Below, one piece after another: positions 1 through 10,417 of a stretch of 51,829 nucleotides of DNA. A program made the position numbers and the translations under genes. The stretch is from Microvirga sp. (GTDB lineage: Bacteria; Pseudomonadota; Alphaproteobacteria; Rhizobiales; Beijerinckiaceae), in assembly GCA_031181145.1 (NCBI GenBank), contig JAPSLB010000036.1:1-51829 (forward strand), in the 5' to 3' direction. Position 1 is the stretch's first letter. Every line of letters starts with the position of its first letter. The notes beneath the pieces are model-generated. The model worked only from the letters and a program-made list of their open reading frames with translations. It ran no database searches and was not told the DNA's origin.

Positions 1-2
1 AC

Positions 3-1307
3 GGCGCAAAGGTGATGATCGCGGAGGAGTATCGGGTCGGCGGCACCTGCGTCATCCGAGGGTGCGTGCCGAAGAAGCTCATGGTCTATGCCAGCCGCTT
101 CGCGGACGATTTCCACGACGCGGCGGGTTTCGGCTGGAGCGTCGGGGAGCCGAGCTTCGATTGGGCGGCCCTCATCCGCAACAAGGACAAGGAGATCGAC
201 CGGCTCGAGGGGATCTACCGGACCAACCTCGAAAAGGCTGGAGTCGAGATCGTCGACAGCCGGGCCGTGATCGAGGACGCCCATACGGTTCATGTTCTCA
301 AGACGGGGGTCCGCATCCGCGCCCGCACCATCCTGGTGGCTGTCGGGGCCCATCCGACGATGGAGCCTCCCATCCCCGGCGGCGAGCTCGGCATCACCTC
401 CAACGAGGTCTTCCATCTGAAGGAGATGCCAAAGCGCATCATGATCGTGGGCGGCGGCTATATCGCCGTGGAATTCGCCGGAATCTTCTCGGGGCTAGGC
501 AGCCGGGTGACCCTGGTTCACCGGGGCGACAAACTCCTGCGCGGCTTCGACGAAGACGTACGGGACGCTCTGGGCGAGGCCTATGCCCAACGCGGAATGA
601 ACCTTGCCCTCGGGAAGACCATCACGCGAATGGACAGGACGGCGGACGGCATCGCCGCGACCCTGTCCGACGGCTCCGTCGTGACCGTCGATCAGGTGCT
701 CGTCGCCACAGGCCGGCGTCCCAACACCAAGGGGCTTGGGCTTGAGAAGGCGGGGATCACACTCGACGAGGTGGGGGCGATCCCGGTCGATGCGTATTCC
801 CGGACGCTCATTCCTTCGATCTATGCCGTCGGCGACGTGACGAACCGGGCCAACCTGACGCCCATCGCCATCCGTGAGGGCCATGCCTTCGCGGACACGG
901 TGTTCGGCAACAAGCCCACCATCGTCGATCACGACCTGATCCCCACGGCCGTGTTCTCCACCCCCGAGATTGGTGTGATCGGATGCGGCGAGAACGCTGC
1001 CCGGGCGATCTATGGGGACGTCGACGTCTATAAGACGGCGTTCAGGCCGATGAAGGCAACCCTCTCGGGCGGCGCGGAGCGGGTGTTCATGAAGCTGATC
1101 GTCGACAGGGCCACCGACAAGGTCGTGGGCGTTCACATCATGGGGCACGACGCGGGCGAGATGATCCAGCTCGCGGGCATCGCCGTCACCATGGGCGCCA
1201 CCAAGGCCGATTTCGACCGCACCGTGGCCGTCCATCCCACCGCCGCGGAGGAGCTGGTGACCATGCGCAGTCCGGTCGTGGTCAAGAAGCCGGTGGCCGT
1301 GGGATAG
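3..1307 (+). CDS. gor: Glutathione-disulfide reductase, 5' end outside window
   Basis: Cytosolic flavoenzyme that reduces glutathione disulfide with NADPH. The reading frame is open from base 3, so the N-terminal FAD-binding start (about 30-40 residues) lies left of the window. Visible marks are the redox-active dithiol GTCVIRGCVPKK near the start, the NADPH-binding glycine motif IMIVGGGYIAVEFAG, the second FAD motif SIYAVGDVTNRANLTP, and the dimer-interface catalytic HPTAAEE at the C-terminus, where His and Glu serve as acid/base. It stands alone on the plus strand with about 75 bases before the next gene. The dithiol spacing and HPT motif favour glutathione reductase over dihydrolipoamide dehydrogenase or mercuric reductase. 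Confidence 0.95.
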   Translation, partial: GAKVMIAEEYRVGGTCVIRGCVPKKLMVYASRFADDFHDAAGFGWSVGEPSFDWAALIRNKDKEIDRLEGIYRTNLEKAGVEIVDSRAVIEDAHTVHVLKTGVRIRARTILVAVGAHPTMEPPIPGGELGITSNEVFHLKEMPKRIMIVGGGYIAVEFAGIFSGLGSRVTLVHRGDKLLRGFDEDVRDALGEAYAQRGMNLALGKTITRMDRTADGIAATLSDGSVVTVDQVLVATGRRPNTKGLGLEKAGITLDEVGAIPVDAYSRTLIPSIYAVGDVTNRANLTPIAIREGHAFADTVFGNKPTIVDHDLIPTAVFSTPEIGVIGCGENAARAIYGDVDVYKTAFRPMKATLSGGAERVFMKLIVDRATDKVVGVHIMGHDAGEMIQLAGIAVTMGATKADFDRTVAVHPTAAEELVTMRSPVVVKKPVAVG

Positions 1308-1381
1308 CGTCCCCAGGGCTCGGAGCCTCTGTTTGTCGGCTTGGCATCCCGTGATAGAATTTTCTGTCAGGAGGGCCGGGC

Positions 1382-1741
1382 ATGCGCATCGGAGCCATCC
1401 TCGCGAACGCCGTGGCGTTAACGTTCTGCCTTGCCGTGTGCGCCCTTTTCGTGGCGCTTGTTGCGCTTGTCGGCTTTCTGGGAGCGTTGGTGGCTGGGCT
1501 CGCCGTTCTTGTGATCGCCTACAATGTCGAGATCGAGGACGGATCGGCCATCGGATCGAGCTGGACGCCCGGGCTCTATGCGTCCCAGCGACTGGAGCAG
1601 CCCGGAAGCCCTGAGGAGAGGGAGGCGCGCTACGCGGAGCGGGCTCAGAATTCGGTCAATCTCAGCATAGCCAAGCATGTCGGTGCGGCCCTGACGGTCA
1701 TCGGAGCTTTGGGCTTTTTCTTCTTTCAGCTGCGGCCTTGA
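1382..1741 (+). CDS. Small membrane protein of unknown function
   Basis: Encodes 119 residues that I do not recognise as a named family. Residues about 4-48 form one long or two close hydrophobic helices rich in Ala, Leu and Val. A hydrophilic stretch (about 49-95) with many Glu and Arg follows, and a last hydrophobic segment (about 97-116, ending FFFFQLRP) suggests three membrane passes. The ATG is preceded by GGAGGGCCGGGC, a good ribosome binding site, which decides this start. It lies between gor and the DAHP synthase on the same strand. No function can be inferred from the sequence. Confidence 0.7.
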   Translation: MRIGAILANAVALTFCLAVCALFVALVALVGFLGALVAGLAVLVIAYNVEIEDGSAIGSSWTPGLYASQRLEQPGSPEEREARYAERAQNSVNLSIAKHVGAALTVIGALGFFFFQLRP

Positions 1742-1873
1742 GCCTTCCGGAGGCGAAACTTATCAGCGCGTCACCTGTCCGCACTCGCCTTTTTGTTTGT
1801 GTCGTGTATAGGTGCCTTTTCGTGCCGCTTGTTGCGGTTGCGAGAGGATACAAACGACACGGGGGTAAGTGTC

Positions 1874-3259
1874 ATGACTGAGCGGTGGACGCCCAACAGC
1901 TGGAGGAACAAGCCGATCCAGCAGGTTCCGGCATTTCCGGATCCGGAGGCGCTTGAAAGTGTGGAGCAGCAGCTCGCAGGCTTTCCTCCGCTCGTCTTTG
2001 CGGGCGAGGCCCGTAAGCTGAAGCGCGAACTGGCGAAGGTGGCCAGGGGGGAGGCTTTTCTGCTCCAGGGCGGCGACTGCGCCGAGAGCTTCGCCGAGCA
2101 TTCCGCCGACAACATCCGCGACTTCTTCCGCCTGTTCCTGCAGATGGCGGTTGTTCTGACCTATGCGGGCGGCTCGCCGGTGGTGAAGATCGGCCGCGTG
2201 GCCGGCCAGTTCGCCAAGCCGCGCTCGTCTGCGACCGAGACCATCGACGGCGTGGAGCTGCCGAGCTACCGGGGCGACATCATCAGCGACATCGCCTTCA
2301 CGCCCGAGGCCCGCACGCCCGATCCGCGCCGCCAGATCGAGGCCTATCGCCAGTCGGCCGCGACGCTCAACCTGATCCGCGCTTTCGCCACCGGCGGCTA
2401 CGCGAATCTGGAGAACGCCCATCGCTGGATGCTCGGCTTCGTGAAGGACTCGCCGCAATCCTCCCGTTACAGCGAATTGGCCGAGCGCATCACCGAGAGC
2501 CTCAACTTCATGCGGGCCATCGGGGTCGATCCCGAGACGCATCCCGAGATGCGCTCCACGGACTTCTACACCAGCCACGAAGCCCTGCTGCTCGGCTACG
2601 AGGAGGCCCTGACCCGGGTGGATTCCACCACCGGCGACTGGTACGCCACCTCCGGGCACATGGTCTGGATCGGCGACCGGACCCGTCAGCTCGACCACGC
2701 CCATGTGGAATACATGCGCGGCATCAAGAACCCGATCGGTCTCAAATGCGGCCCGTCGCTCACGGCGGACGGGCTCCTGAAACTCATCGACGCCCTCAAT
2801 CCCGAGGACGAGGCGGGCCGTCTCACCCTGATCTGCCGCTTCGGCGCGGATAAGGTGGCCGATCATCTGCCGGGCCTGATCCGTGCGGTGCAGCGTGAAG
2901 GCCGCACGGTCGTGTGGTCCTGCGATCCGATGCACGGCAACACGATCAAGGCCGCCTCCGGCTACAAGACGCGCCCCTTCGAGCGCGTCATGGGCGAAGT
3001 GCGGGACTTCTTCGCCATTCACCAGGCGGAAGGCACCCACGCCGGCGGCATCCATCTGGAGATGACCGGCAAGAACGTAACGGAATGCACCGGCGGCGCC
3101 CGCGCGCTCACCGACGCGGACCTCTCTGACCGCTATCATACCTATTGCGATCCGCGCCTGAACGCGGAGCAGGCCCTTGAAATCGCGTTCCTGACCTCGG
3201 AGCTGATCAAGCGCGAGCGTCAGTCCCGCGAGGGACCTACCGCTCTGGCAGCTGAGTAA
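1874..3259 (+). CDS. aroG: Class II 3-deoxy-7-phosphoheptulonate synthase
   Basis: Condenses phosphoenolpyruvate and erythrose 4-phosphate to DAHP, the first step of the shikimate pathway, in the cytosol. The 461-residue protein is of the plant/actinobacterial class II type: N-terminal [10 protein letters not shown], then the conserved [52 protein letters not shown] and WSCDPMHGN segments that line the PEP and metal site. An in-frame ATG exists at 1793, but family members begin at MTERW, so 1874 is preferred. The 80-base leader holds the short inverted arms GTGTCGT and ACGACAC, perhaps a control hairpin. A strong terminator follows. The symbol varies between aroF, aroG and aroH in annotations. 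Confidence 0.96.
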   Translation: MTERWTPNSWRNKPIQQVPAFPDPEALESVEQQLAGFPPLVFAGEARKLKRELAKVARGEAFLLQGGDCAESFAEHSADNIRDFFRLFLQMAVVLTYAGGSPVVKIGRVAGQFAKPRSSATETIDGVELPSYRGDIISDIAFTPEARTPDPRRQIEAYRQSAATLNLIRAFATGGYANLENAHRWMLGFVKDSPQSSRYSELAERITESLNFMRAIGVDPETHPEMRSTDFYTSHEALLLGYEEALTRVDSTTGDWYATSGHMVWIGDRTRQLDHAHVEYMRGIKNPIGLKCGPSLTADGLLKLIDALNPEDEAGRLTLICRFGADKVADHLPGLIRAVQREGRTVVWSCDPMHGNTIKAASGYKTRPFERVMGEVRDFFAIHQAEGTHAGGIHLEMTGKNVTECTGGARALTDADLSDRYHTYCDPRLNAEQALEIAFLTSELIKRERQSREGPTALAAE

Positions 3260-3270
3260 GGATCAAGAAA

Positions 3271-3296
3271 AGGGGCGCTTCCGGCGCCCCTTTTTG
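3271..3296 (+). terminator. Rho-independent terminator of the DAHP synthase gene
   Basis: Perfect 8-bp stem AGGGGCGC / GCGCCCCT with a 5-base loop, followed directly by a T run. It begins 12 bases after the aroG stop codon. Confidence 0.9.
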
Positions 3297-3329
3297 CTTG
3301 ACTGGTCTAGTGATGGCCAAACTCTAATC

Positions 3330-3413
3330 TTAGCTCAGCCAGCCCATGAAGTAGAGGATCAGAATGATCGGCAGAGGAATGCCGATCAACCAAAGCAAAC
3401 CGCCTTTCAGCAT
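3330..3413 (-). CDS. 27-residue single-pass membrane miniprotein
   Basis: Reading from ATG at 3413, the protein starts MLKGGLLWLIGIPLPII and ends FMGWLS: almost entirely one hydrophobic helix with a single Lys near the N-terminus and a Gly-Ile-Pro-Leu-Pro kink. The start is preceded by a good Shine-Dalgarno sequence (GGAG, 7 bases upstream). A longer start at 3425 would add METT, but it lies over that ribosome site. It is convergent with aroG and faces its terminator. Miniproteins of this composition are common and usually unannotated in Hyphomicrobiales. The function is unknown. Its size leaves some doubt, but the ribosome site and clean composition support it. Confidence 0.6.
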   Translation of the reverse strand: MLKGGLLWLIGIPLPIILILYFMGWLS

Positions 3414-3502
3414 CGTTGTCTCCATTGTCCAATTCGTGTGAGGACAACGACCTGGGCTGTAGTGGGTTCCGAGATTCGGGGTGGGTATCACGGGCCTCCT
3501 CG

Positions 3503-3587
3503 CCATGGCCGGTCTAGCGCCGGCCATCCCGATCGGAGGGCGTCGTGCTGAGGAACGTGATCACCGGCCTCGGGCCGGTGATCACGT
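3503..3587. repeat. REP/BIME-like double hairpin, copy 1
   Basis: Two palindromes: ATGGCCGG / CCGGCCAT (3505-3512 and 3520-3527), then a perfect 15-bp stem with a 3-base loop (3555-3569 and 3573-3587). It belongs to the family seen again near 5461, 7029, 8934, 14679 and 17014. Confidence 0.85.
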
Positions 3588-3682
3588 GGGAGAGGGACCG
3601 GAAACGGCGGTCGTATTTGCCGAGGGATAGCTCCCGCTTCGCATTGCTGCGCACCCGGCGGCGCGCTAATTCTGCAGGTGTC

Positions 3683-5416
3683 ATGGCTCAGAACACGCTC
3701 AAGATCGCTCTCGCGCAGCTCAACCCGATCGTCGGCGATGTCGCCGGCAACGAGCGGAAGGCTCGCGACGCCCGTGCCGAGGCCGCCCGGATGGGAGCCG
3801 ACCTCGTGATGTTCCCCGAGCAGTTCCTCGCGGGCTACCCCGCGGAGGATCTGGTGCTCAAACCCGCCTTCCAGGACGTGTGCCGCGCCGCCCTCGAGCG
3901 CCTCGCCCGGGAAACGGCCGATGGCGGCCCCGGCATGCTCATCGGCTTGCCGTGGCGGGAGAAGGACGAGCTCTACAACGCCTATGCTCTCCTCGACAAC
4001 GGCGCGGTCTCGGTGCGCTTCAAGGTCGATCTGCCGAATTACGGCGTCTTCGACGAGAAGCGGAATTTCGATGCCGGTCCCTTGCCGGGACCCGTCAATT
4101 TCCGCGGGATACGGCTGGGCATCCCGATCTGCGAGGACATCTGGACAGGGGACGTGGTCGAGTGCCTGGCGGAAACCGGGGCCGAGATGCTCCTCGTGCC
4201 CAACGGCTCGCCCTACTGGCGGTCCAAGGCGGAGGAGCGCTTCAACATCGCCGCCGCGCGGGTGACCGAAAGCGGCCTGCCGCTCGTCTATCTCAACCAG
4301 GTCGGGGGGCAGGACGAACTTGTCTTCGACGGCGCGTCCTTCGTGCTGAATGCCGATTGCTCGCTCGCCTGCCAGTTGCCCGCCTACGAGGAGGTGATCG
4401 CGCTCACGGCATGGGAAAAGGGTGAGGAGGGCTGGATATGCCGCGAGGCATCCAGGGCGACCGTGGAGGAGGGCGAGCAGGCCGATTATGCCGCCTGCGT
4501 CCTCGGCCTTCGCGACTATGTGGAGAAGAATCGCTTTCCGGGCGTGGTGCTCGGGCTCTCGGGCGGCATCGATTCCGCGATCTGCGCCGCCATGGCCGTC
4601 GATGCGCTCGGACCGGACCGGGTGCACTGCGTGATGCTGCCCTACCGCTACACGTCGGCTGAGTCCCTGAGGGATGCGGAGGAATGCGCGAGGGCGCTCG
4701 GGGTGCGCTACGACATCCTGCCCATCGCCGACCCGGTGGAGGGCTTCGAGGCTGCGCTCCGGCCGCTGTTTCAGGGATTGGAGCGCGACATCACGGAGGA
4801 AAACCTCCAGAGCCGCGTGCGTGGAACCATCCTCATGGCGATCTCGAACAAGTCCGGCGCCATGGTGGTGACCACCGGCAACAAGTCCGAGATGTCGGTG
4901 GGCTACGCCACGATCTACGGCGACATGAACGGCGGCTTCAACCCGATCAAGGACCTCTACAAGATGGAGGTCTACCGCCTGTCCGCACTGCGCAACCGCT
5001 GGAAGCCGAAGGGGGCCCTGGGACCGGACGGCAGCGTGATCCCCGAGAACATCCTCACCAAGGCTCCCACGGCGGAGCTTCGCGAGAACCAGAGGGACCA
5101 GGATTCGCTGCCGCCTTACGAAGAGCTCGACGAGATCCTGCGCGGATTGGTGGAGGACGAGCTTCGCGTCGCCGACATCGTCGCCAAGGGCCATGACCCC
5201 GAGGTGGTGAAGAAGGTGGAGCGGCTCCTCTACCTCGCCGAGTACAAGCGCCGTCAGTCGGCGCCGGGCGTGAAGGTCACGCGCAGGAATTTCGGCCGGG
5301 ACCGCCGCTACCCGATCGTAAACCGCTTCCGTGACCAGGGACGCGCCGCCCATGTCAGGGACGAGGCCCTGGAGCGGGCCACCGGCAAGCCGCGCATGGG
5401 CTCGCTGGATGTGTAA
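3683..5416 (+). CDS. nadE: Glutamine-dependent NAD+ synthetase
   Basis: Makes NAD+ from deamido-NAD+ with ATP, using ammonia released from glutamine. The 577-residue protein has an N-terminal nitrilase-fold glutaminase (residues about 1-260) with the Glu-Lys-Cys triad visible in VMFPEQFLAGYP, RFKVDLPNYGVFDE and GIPICEDIW. The C-terminal synthetase has the ATP-pyrophosphatase P-loop LGLSGGIDSA, the TTGNKSEMSVGY segment and the NPIKDLYK motif. An in-frame ATG at 3545 would add 46 residues read from a REP-type hairpin, so the start at 3683 (MAQNTLKIALAQLNP) fits the family. It is monocistronic with repeats on both sides. Confidence 0.95.
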   Translation: MAQNTLKIALAQLNPIVGDVAGNERKARDARAEAARMGADLVMFPEQFLAGYPAEDLVLKPAFQDVCRAALERLARETADGGPGMLIGLPWREKDELYNAYALLDNGAVSVRFKVDLPNYGVFDEKRNFDAGPLPGPVNFRGIRLGIPICEDIWTGDVVECLAETGAEMLLVPNGSPYWRSKAEERFNIAAARVTESGLPLVYLNQVGGQDELVFDGASFVLNADCSLACQLPAYEEVIALTAWEKGEEGWICREASRATVEEGEQADYAACVLGLRDYVEKNRFPGVVLGLSGGIDSAICAAMAVDALGPDRVHCVMLPYRYTSAESLRDAEECARALGVRYDILPIADPVEGFEAALRPLFQGLERDITEENLQSRVRGTILMAISNKSGAMVVTTGNKSEMSVGYATIYGDMNGGFNPIKDLYKMEVYRLSALRNRWKPKGALGPDGSVIPENILTKAPTAELRENQRDQDSLPPYEELDEILRGLVEDELRVADIVAKGHDPEVVKKVERLLYLAEYKRRQSAPGVKVTRRNFGRDRRYPIVNRFRDQGRAAHVRDEALERATGKPRMGSLDV

Positions 5417-5460
5417 GCAGCACCGCTCCGTCCGATCCGGGAGAGTACAACAGCCGCTTG

Positions 5461-5546
5461 CGTCATGGCCGGGCTTGGCCCGGCCATGACGCTTCGCCGC
5501 GCTTCGCTGATCGGGAACACCGGCACAAGGCCGGTGATGACGTGAG
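5461..5546. repeat. REP/BIME-like double hairpin, copy 2
   Basis: First palindrome CGTCATGGCCGGG / CCCGGCCATGACG (5461-5473 and 5479-5491), second CACCGGC / GCCGGTG (5518-5524 and 5530-5536). It lies between nadE and gltX. Confidence 0.85.
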
Positions 5547-5678
5547 AGCGAGCTGGTTCAGGCTCTCACCCGGTCGAGCCACCCCCATCCTGCCGCCAAG
5601 CGGGAGAACCGTGCCGAACCGGAACGTTCATTCCTTCACCTCTTGCGCCGCCGCGCTCCCTTCTTCATAGGGTTTCCC

Positions 5679-7019
5679 ATGTCCAAACCCATCGTTCGCT
5701 TCGCCCCGTCTCCGACCGGGCACATTCATATCGGCAACACCCGTGTGGCCCTGCTCAACGCGCTCTTCGCACGCCGGGAGGGCGGCACCTTCATCCTGCG
5801 CTTCGACGACACGGACCTCTCGCGCTCGAAGCAGGAATACGCCGATTCCATCAGGACCGATCTCGAGTGGCTGGGGATCCCGCCGGACGTGACGGTGCGC
5901 CAGTCGGAGCGCTTCGACCTCTATGATGCCGCCGCCGAGCGGCTGAAGGACATGGGCCGTCTCTATGCCTGCTACGAGACGCCGGAGGAGCTCGAGTTCC
6001 GCCGCAAGCGCCAGCTCGCCCGCGGCCTGCCGCCGATCTACGACCGCGCGGCCCTGAAGCTCACGGACGAGGAGCGCGCCAAGCTCGAGGGCGAGGGGCG
6101 CAGGCCCCATTGGCGCTTCCGCCTCGACCACGTGAACGTGGCATGGAATGACCTCGTGCGTGGCGAATGCCACGTGGATTGCGGCTCGCTCTCCGATCCC
6201 GTTCTGGTGCGCGAGGACGGGACCTATCTCTATACCCTGCCGTCCGTCGTCGACGACATCGACCTCAAGATCTCGCACGTGATCCGCGGCGAGGACCATG
6301 TCACCAACACGGCGGTGCAGATCCAGATCTTCGAGACGCTCGGTGCCGCCGTTCCCACCTTCGCCCATCACAGCCTGCTGATCACGGCGAGCGGCGAGGG
6401 GCTTTCCAAGCGCCTCGGCCATCTCTCGGTGAAGGGGCTTCGCGATGCGGGGCTCGAGCCTCAGGCCGTGGCTTCGCTCGCCGTGCTCGTCGGCTCGGCG
6501 GAGGCCGTGCGTCCGGTGGCCGATCTCGACGAGCTCGCCAGGCTCATCGATTTCTCCCACATCTCCCGCGCGCCCGCCAAATTCGACGAGAGCGAGCTGG
6601 AGCACCTCAACGCGCGCCTCATTCACGAGATGCCGTACGACGCCGTGCGCGAGCGCTTGGCGGCGCTCGACGCGGATCTCGGCGAAGTCTTCTGGAACGC
6701 GGTGCGCGGCAATCTCAGCAAGGTGCAGGATGTGGCGGAATGGGCGAGGGTCGTGCGCGGCCCGGTGGCGCCCGTGATCGGGGATCGCGCTTTTATCGAC
6801 GCGGCTGCGGATGCGCTGCCGGAGGCGCCCTGGGACACCGCCACCTGGAAGGCCTGGACGGAGGCCGTGAAGGCGAAGACCGGCGTCAAGGGAAAGGCCT
6901 TGTTCATGCCGCTGCGCCTTGCGCTCACCGGTCTCGATCACGGCCCGGAGCTTGGAAGCCTGCTGCCGCTGATCGGGCCCGAGCGCGCGAAGGCGCGTCT
7001 GTCGGGGCAGGCGGCTTGA
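5679..7019 (+). CDS. gltX: Glutamate--tRNA ligase
   Basis: Class I aminoacyl-tRNA synthetase of 446 residues that charges tRNA-Glu (many alphaproteobacteria carry two copies, one of which may also charge tRNA-Gln). The HIGH signature appears as [17 protein letters not shown] at the N-terminus. The KMSKS loop is the variant LSKR at residues 242-245, followed by [13 protein letters not shown]. The start at 5679 ([14 protein letters not shown]) matches the family, and the in-frame ATG at 5643 would add an unlikely arginine- and phenylalanine-rich tail. No partner gene is coupled. A REP-like element follows the stop codon. Sequence alone does not tell whether it is discriminating. Confidence 0.95.
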   Translation: MSKPIVRFAPSPTGHIHIGNTRVALLNALFARREGGTFILRFDDTDLSRSKQEYADSIRTDLEWLGIPPDVTVRQSERFDLYDAAAERLKDMGRLYACYETPEELEFRRKRQLARGLPPIYDRAALKLTDEERAKLEGEGRRPHWRFRLDHVNVAWNDLVRGECHVDCGSLSDPVLVREDGTYLYTLPSVVDDIDLKISHVIRGEDHVTNTAVQIQIFETLGAAVPTFAHHSLLITASGEGLSKRLGHLSVKGLRDAGLEPQAVASLAVLVGSAEAVRPVADLDELARLIDFSHISRAPAKFDESELEHLNARLIHEMPYDAVRERLAALDADLGEVFWNAVRGNLSKVQDVAEWARVVRGPVAPVIGDRAFIDAAADALPEAPWDTATWKAWTEAVKAKTGVKGKALFMPLRLALTGLDHGPELGSLLPLIGPERAKARLSGQAA

Positions 7020-7028
7020 CATGAACCG

Positions 7029-7122
7029 CGTCATGGCCGGGCTCGTCCCGGCCATCCCGTTTCTCAAGAGTGCCGCGCATTCGCTGATCGGGATCACCGG
7101 CGCAACGCCGAGGACGGCGTGA
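7029..7122. repeat. REP/BIME-like double hairpin, copy 3
   Basis: CGTCATGGCCGGGCTCGTCCCGGCCAT-type palindrome followed by a second, imperfect CACCGGCGCAACGCCGAGG palindrome. It sits between the convergent ends of gltX and the ABC permease gene and may mark the 3' ends of both. Confidence 0.75.
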
Positions 7123-7134
7123 GCGCGGGCGGCC

Positions 7135-7892
<758 letters not shown>

Positions 7893-7896
<4 letters not shown>

Positions 7897-8864
7897 GGGC
7901 GCCCCCTCACCAGGCTGACGAAGATGTCCTCGAGCGAAGACTCGGAGGTGTGGAGATCCTTGAAGTCGATGCCGTGCTCGTTGAGCCGGCGCAGGAGCGT
8001 GGCGATGCCCGTCTCCTCGCTCTGGGCGTCGAAGGTGTAGATCAGCTCAGCGCCGTCGGCGGAGAGCTGAAGATACTCGGATTGCAGCGCGGCGGGCAAG
8101 GCTGCGAGCGGGGCCTGAAGGTGCAGGGTCAGCTGTTTCTTGCCGAGCTTGCGCATCAGAACGTCCTTGTCCTCGACCAGGACGATCTCGCCCTTGTTGA
8201 TCACGCCGATCCGGTCGGCCATCTCCTCGGCTTCCTCGATGTAGTGCGTCGTGAGGATGATGGTGACGCCGTTCTCGCGAAGCCCGCGCACCATGTTCCA
8301 CATGTCACGCCGCAGCTCCACGTCGACGCCGGCCGTCGGCTCGTCGAGGAAGAGGATCTTCGGCTCGTGGGAGAGAGCCTTGGCGATCATTACCCGGCGC
8401 TTCATGCCGCCGGACAAGGCCATGATCTTCGTGTTCCTCTTCTCCCAGAGGGAGAGGTCCTTGAGGATCTTCTCGATATAGGCGGGGTTCGCGGGCTTGC
8501 CGAAGAGGCCGCGGCTGAAGCTCACCGTCGCCCAGACGCTCTCGAAGGCGTCCGTGGTGAGCTCCTGCGGGACGAGCCCGATCTTGGTGCGGGCCGGGCG
8601 ATAATCGCGAATGATGTCGTGCCCGTCCGCCATCACCGTGCCGGTGCTCGGATTGACGATGCCGCAGATGATGCTGATGAGCGTCGTCTTGCCGGCGCCG
8701 TTGGGTCCCAGGAGGGCGAAGATCTCGCCACGGCGGATCTCCAGATCGACGTTGCGCAGGGCCTGGAATCCCGACGCATAGGTCTTGGAGAGGCCTGAGA
8801 CCGATATGACCGGGTCCGGCGCGCCGGAGACTCGTGGCATTCGCGTGTGATCGAGCGGTTTCAT
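7893..8864 (-). CDS. ABC transporter ATP-binding protein (ABC-2 partner)
   Basis: Nucleotide-binding subunit of 323 residues. Walker [11 protein letters not shown]-loop IGLVPQELT, signature LSGGMKRRV, Walker [13 protein letters not shown] and H-loop [10 protein letters not shown] are all visible. A C-terminal extension of about 80 residues ([13 protein letters not shown] onward) is typical of the YadG/CcmA-like exporters. The start MKPLDHTRM at 8864 is preferred to 8924, since the extra 20 residues look like translated leader. It is the first gene of a two-gene operon with the permease at 7135-7896. The transported molecule cannot be deduced. Confidence 0.92.
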
Positions 8865-8933
8865 GATGCGCCTGATACCACAAAACCCGCGTATTCTCCC
8901 TCTCCTTATGGGGAGGTCATCCACATATCATTG

Positions 8934-9015
8934 GCGTCACCGGCCTCGTGCCGATGATCCCGGTCCGCAGCAGCGCGGCGCTCTTCCGTCATGGCCGGGA
9001 CAAGCCCGGTCATGA
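8934..9015. repeat. REP/BIME-like double hairpin, copy 4, inverted
   Basis: Same element as the copies at 5461 and 14679 but in the opposite orientation: the CACCGGCCTCGTGCCGATG half comes first and CGTCATGGCCGGGACAAGCCCGGTCATGAG second. It separates the ABC operon from the DUF2865 gene. Confidence 0.75.
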
Positions 9016-9053
9016 GAGGGTGTTGGGAGGGAACGTGCCTGGGGAGAACCGAA

Positions 9054-10178
9054 TCAGTTCTGCGGGTTCGGCACCGGAATGAGGTTCGGCGCGATCACGC
9101 GCACGGTCTTCCTCTGGCCGTTACCGGAGACGACTTCCTGCTGATTGCCCTCGTTCTCGCCGACCACGCGGGTGTTCTCGATGGATTGCGGGCCGATGCC
9201 GGAGGATTCCTTGCTCGCCGTCGGAGCGGAAGCGGCGCTTTCGGCCGCGGCCTTCTCCTCCTCGTCCGCCTTCTTCTCGGCAGCCTTGCGGGCCTGAACG
9301 GCCTTCGGGCGCGAGAGCTCCTCGGCCTTTTCGGCGGTCACGATCATATCGCCCTTGCGCTGGGACAACATGCTCTCGGCCTTGCGCAGAACGACGGCCC
9401 AGCTCTCGTCCTGCCGCTTGCAGGCGCAGCTTTCATCGAAGGTCTTGCGGAACTTGAAGGCGTTCGCGAGCGACGTATAGGGCCTGTTGCTCGACAGGGA
9501 GACCGCGCGGGTCAGCCCGTCGTCGCCGCCCGGATAGGCATAGGCGGCCGTCTCCGTGCCGGGGCACAGGGCCTGGCACATCTCGTCGGCGCTCTGCTGG
9601 CCGCCGGGCGGAGTGGTGAGCGGGAAGAACGCGCCGTCGCAGGTCTTCACGCAGATCAGGCGGCCGCCGCCCAGGGCGGGCTGCCCTTCGTCGGCGATGA
9701 TCGGCTGGCCTTCCGGCATGACCTGATCCGGCTGCTGACCGCGCGGCGGGCCGAAGATCGACTCGAAGAAGCCGCGGGGCTGCTCGGCGGAGCAGGTCTG
9801 CTGCACGGCCACCTGGAGCTGGCGACGGCGGACCTCCACCTCGGCCGGGTCCATGGCCTGAGCGGCAAGACGGGCATAGCCCGCTTCGAGCTGGCGGATC
9901 TGCGTGGCGATCGTGCCGCACTGGGCCGGAGGGGGGCCGGCCAGGAAGCCCAGGGGGCCGCGCTCGCAGCCGATGGAATTGTAGTAGCGGACCAGGCGGT
10001 TGATCTCCGCCCGCTGCGCCTGCATCTGGCCGGTCGGCGCTCCGCCTCTGCTGCGCTCGAGATTCGCCAATTCCGCGCGGAAGCGCTGGCACTCGGCCGA
10101 CTGGGCGAAGGCTGCCTGCCCGGCGGCGAGGAAGGCCGTCACGGCGAAGAGGGAGCGGAGAAGGAATGTCTTTGTCAT
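9054..10178 (-). CDS. DUF2865-type secreted protein
   Basis: A 374-residue protein starting MTKTFLLRSLFAVTAFLAAG and ending its signal peptide at AAFAQS, so it is exported to the periplasm or cell surface. A Gln/Arg-rich helical region (about 25-150) precedes a cysteine-containing core (LICVKTCDGAFFPLTTPPG, ADEMCQALCPGTETAAYAYPG, YTSLANAFKFRKTFDESCAC) of the kind annotated as DUF2865 in Hyphomicrobiales. A charged Lys/Ala/Glu-rich tail follows (about 290-340). The function is unknown. A longer in-frame start at 10388 is rejected because it would bury the clear signal peptide. Confidence 0.85.
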   Translation of the reverse strand: MTKTFLLRSLFAVTAFLAAGQAAFAQSAECQRFRAELANLERSRGGAPTGQMQAQRAEINRLVRYYNSIGCERGPLGFLAGPPPAQCGTIATQIRQLEAGYARLAAQAMDPAEVEVRRRQLQVAVQQTCSAEQPRGFFESIFGPPRGQQPDQVMPEGQPIIADEGQPALGGGRLICVKTCDGAFFPLTTPPGGQQSADEMCQALCPGTETAAYAYPGGDDGLTRAVSLSSNRPYTSLANAFKFRKTFDESCACKRQDESWAVVLRKAESMLSQRKGDMIVTAEKAEELSRPKAVQARKAAEKKADEEEKAAAESAASAPTASKESSGIGPQSIENTRVVGENEGNQQEVVSGNGQRKTVRVIAPNLIPVPNPQN

Positions 10179-10417
10179 CAAGCTGATCGCAGAACCGGGT
10201 CCGATACGGCGCCATGGCCAGAGGCTGGTCATGTGACGCCGGAATGGGGCCCTATTGTGATTACCGCCTCGCAGGCTTCCGGTGAATCCGTGAGGCGGCA
10301 GCATGCATGTACCCTCATCCGGCTCCGGGAGCAAATAAGGTTGCGCAAGCCCTTCCGGGCTCTCGTCAAGGGCGCGCCGCATCCCCACATGCAGCGTAAC
10401 ATTAGGAGAGAACGGGA

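Noticed and set aside
495..1235. Long open frame antisense to gor
   Set aside because: A GC-rich shadow of the glutathione reductase frame; composition (His, Asp, Gly, Arg) is typical of antisense translation.
1799..1859. Riboswitch or attenuator in front of the DAHP synthase gene
   Set aside because: Only a 7-bp inverted repeat separated by about 45 bases; no leader peptide rich in aromatic codons and no terminator stem were seen.
1763..3139. 458-codon minus-strand frame over aroG
   Set aside because: Lies wholly antisense to a clear DAHP synthase and shows no domain.
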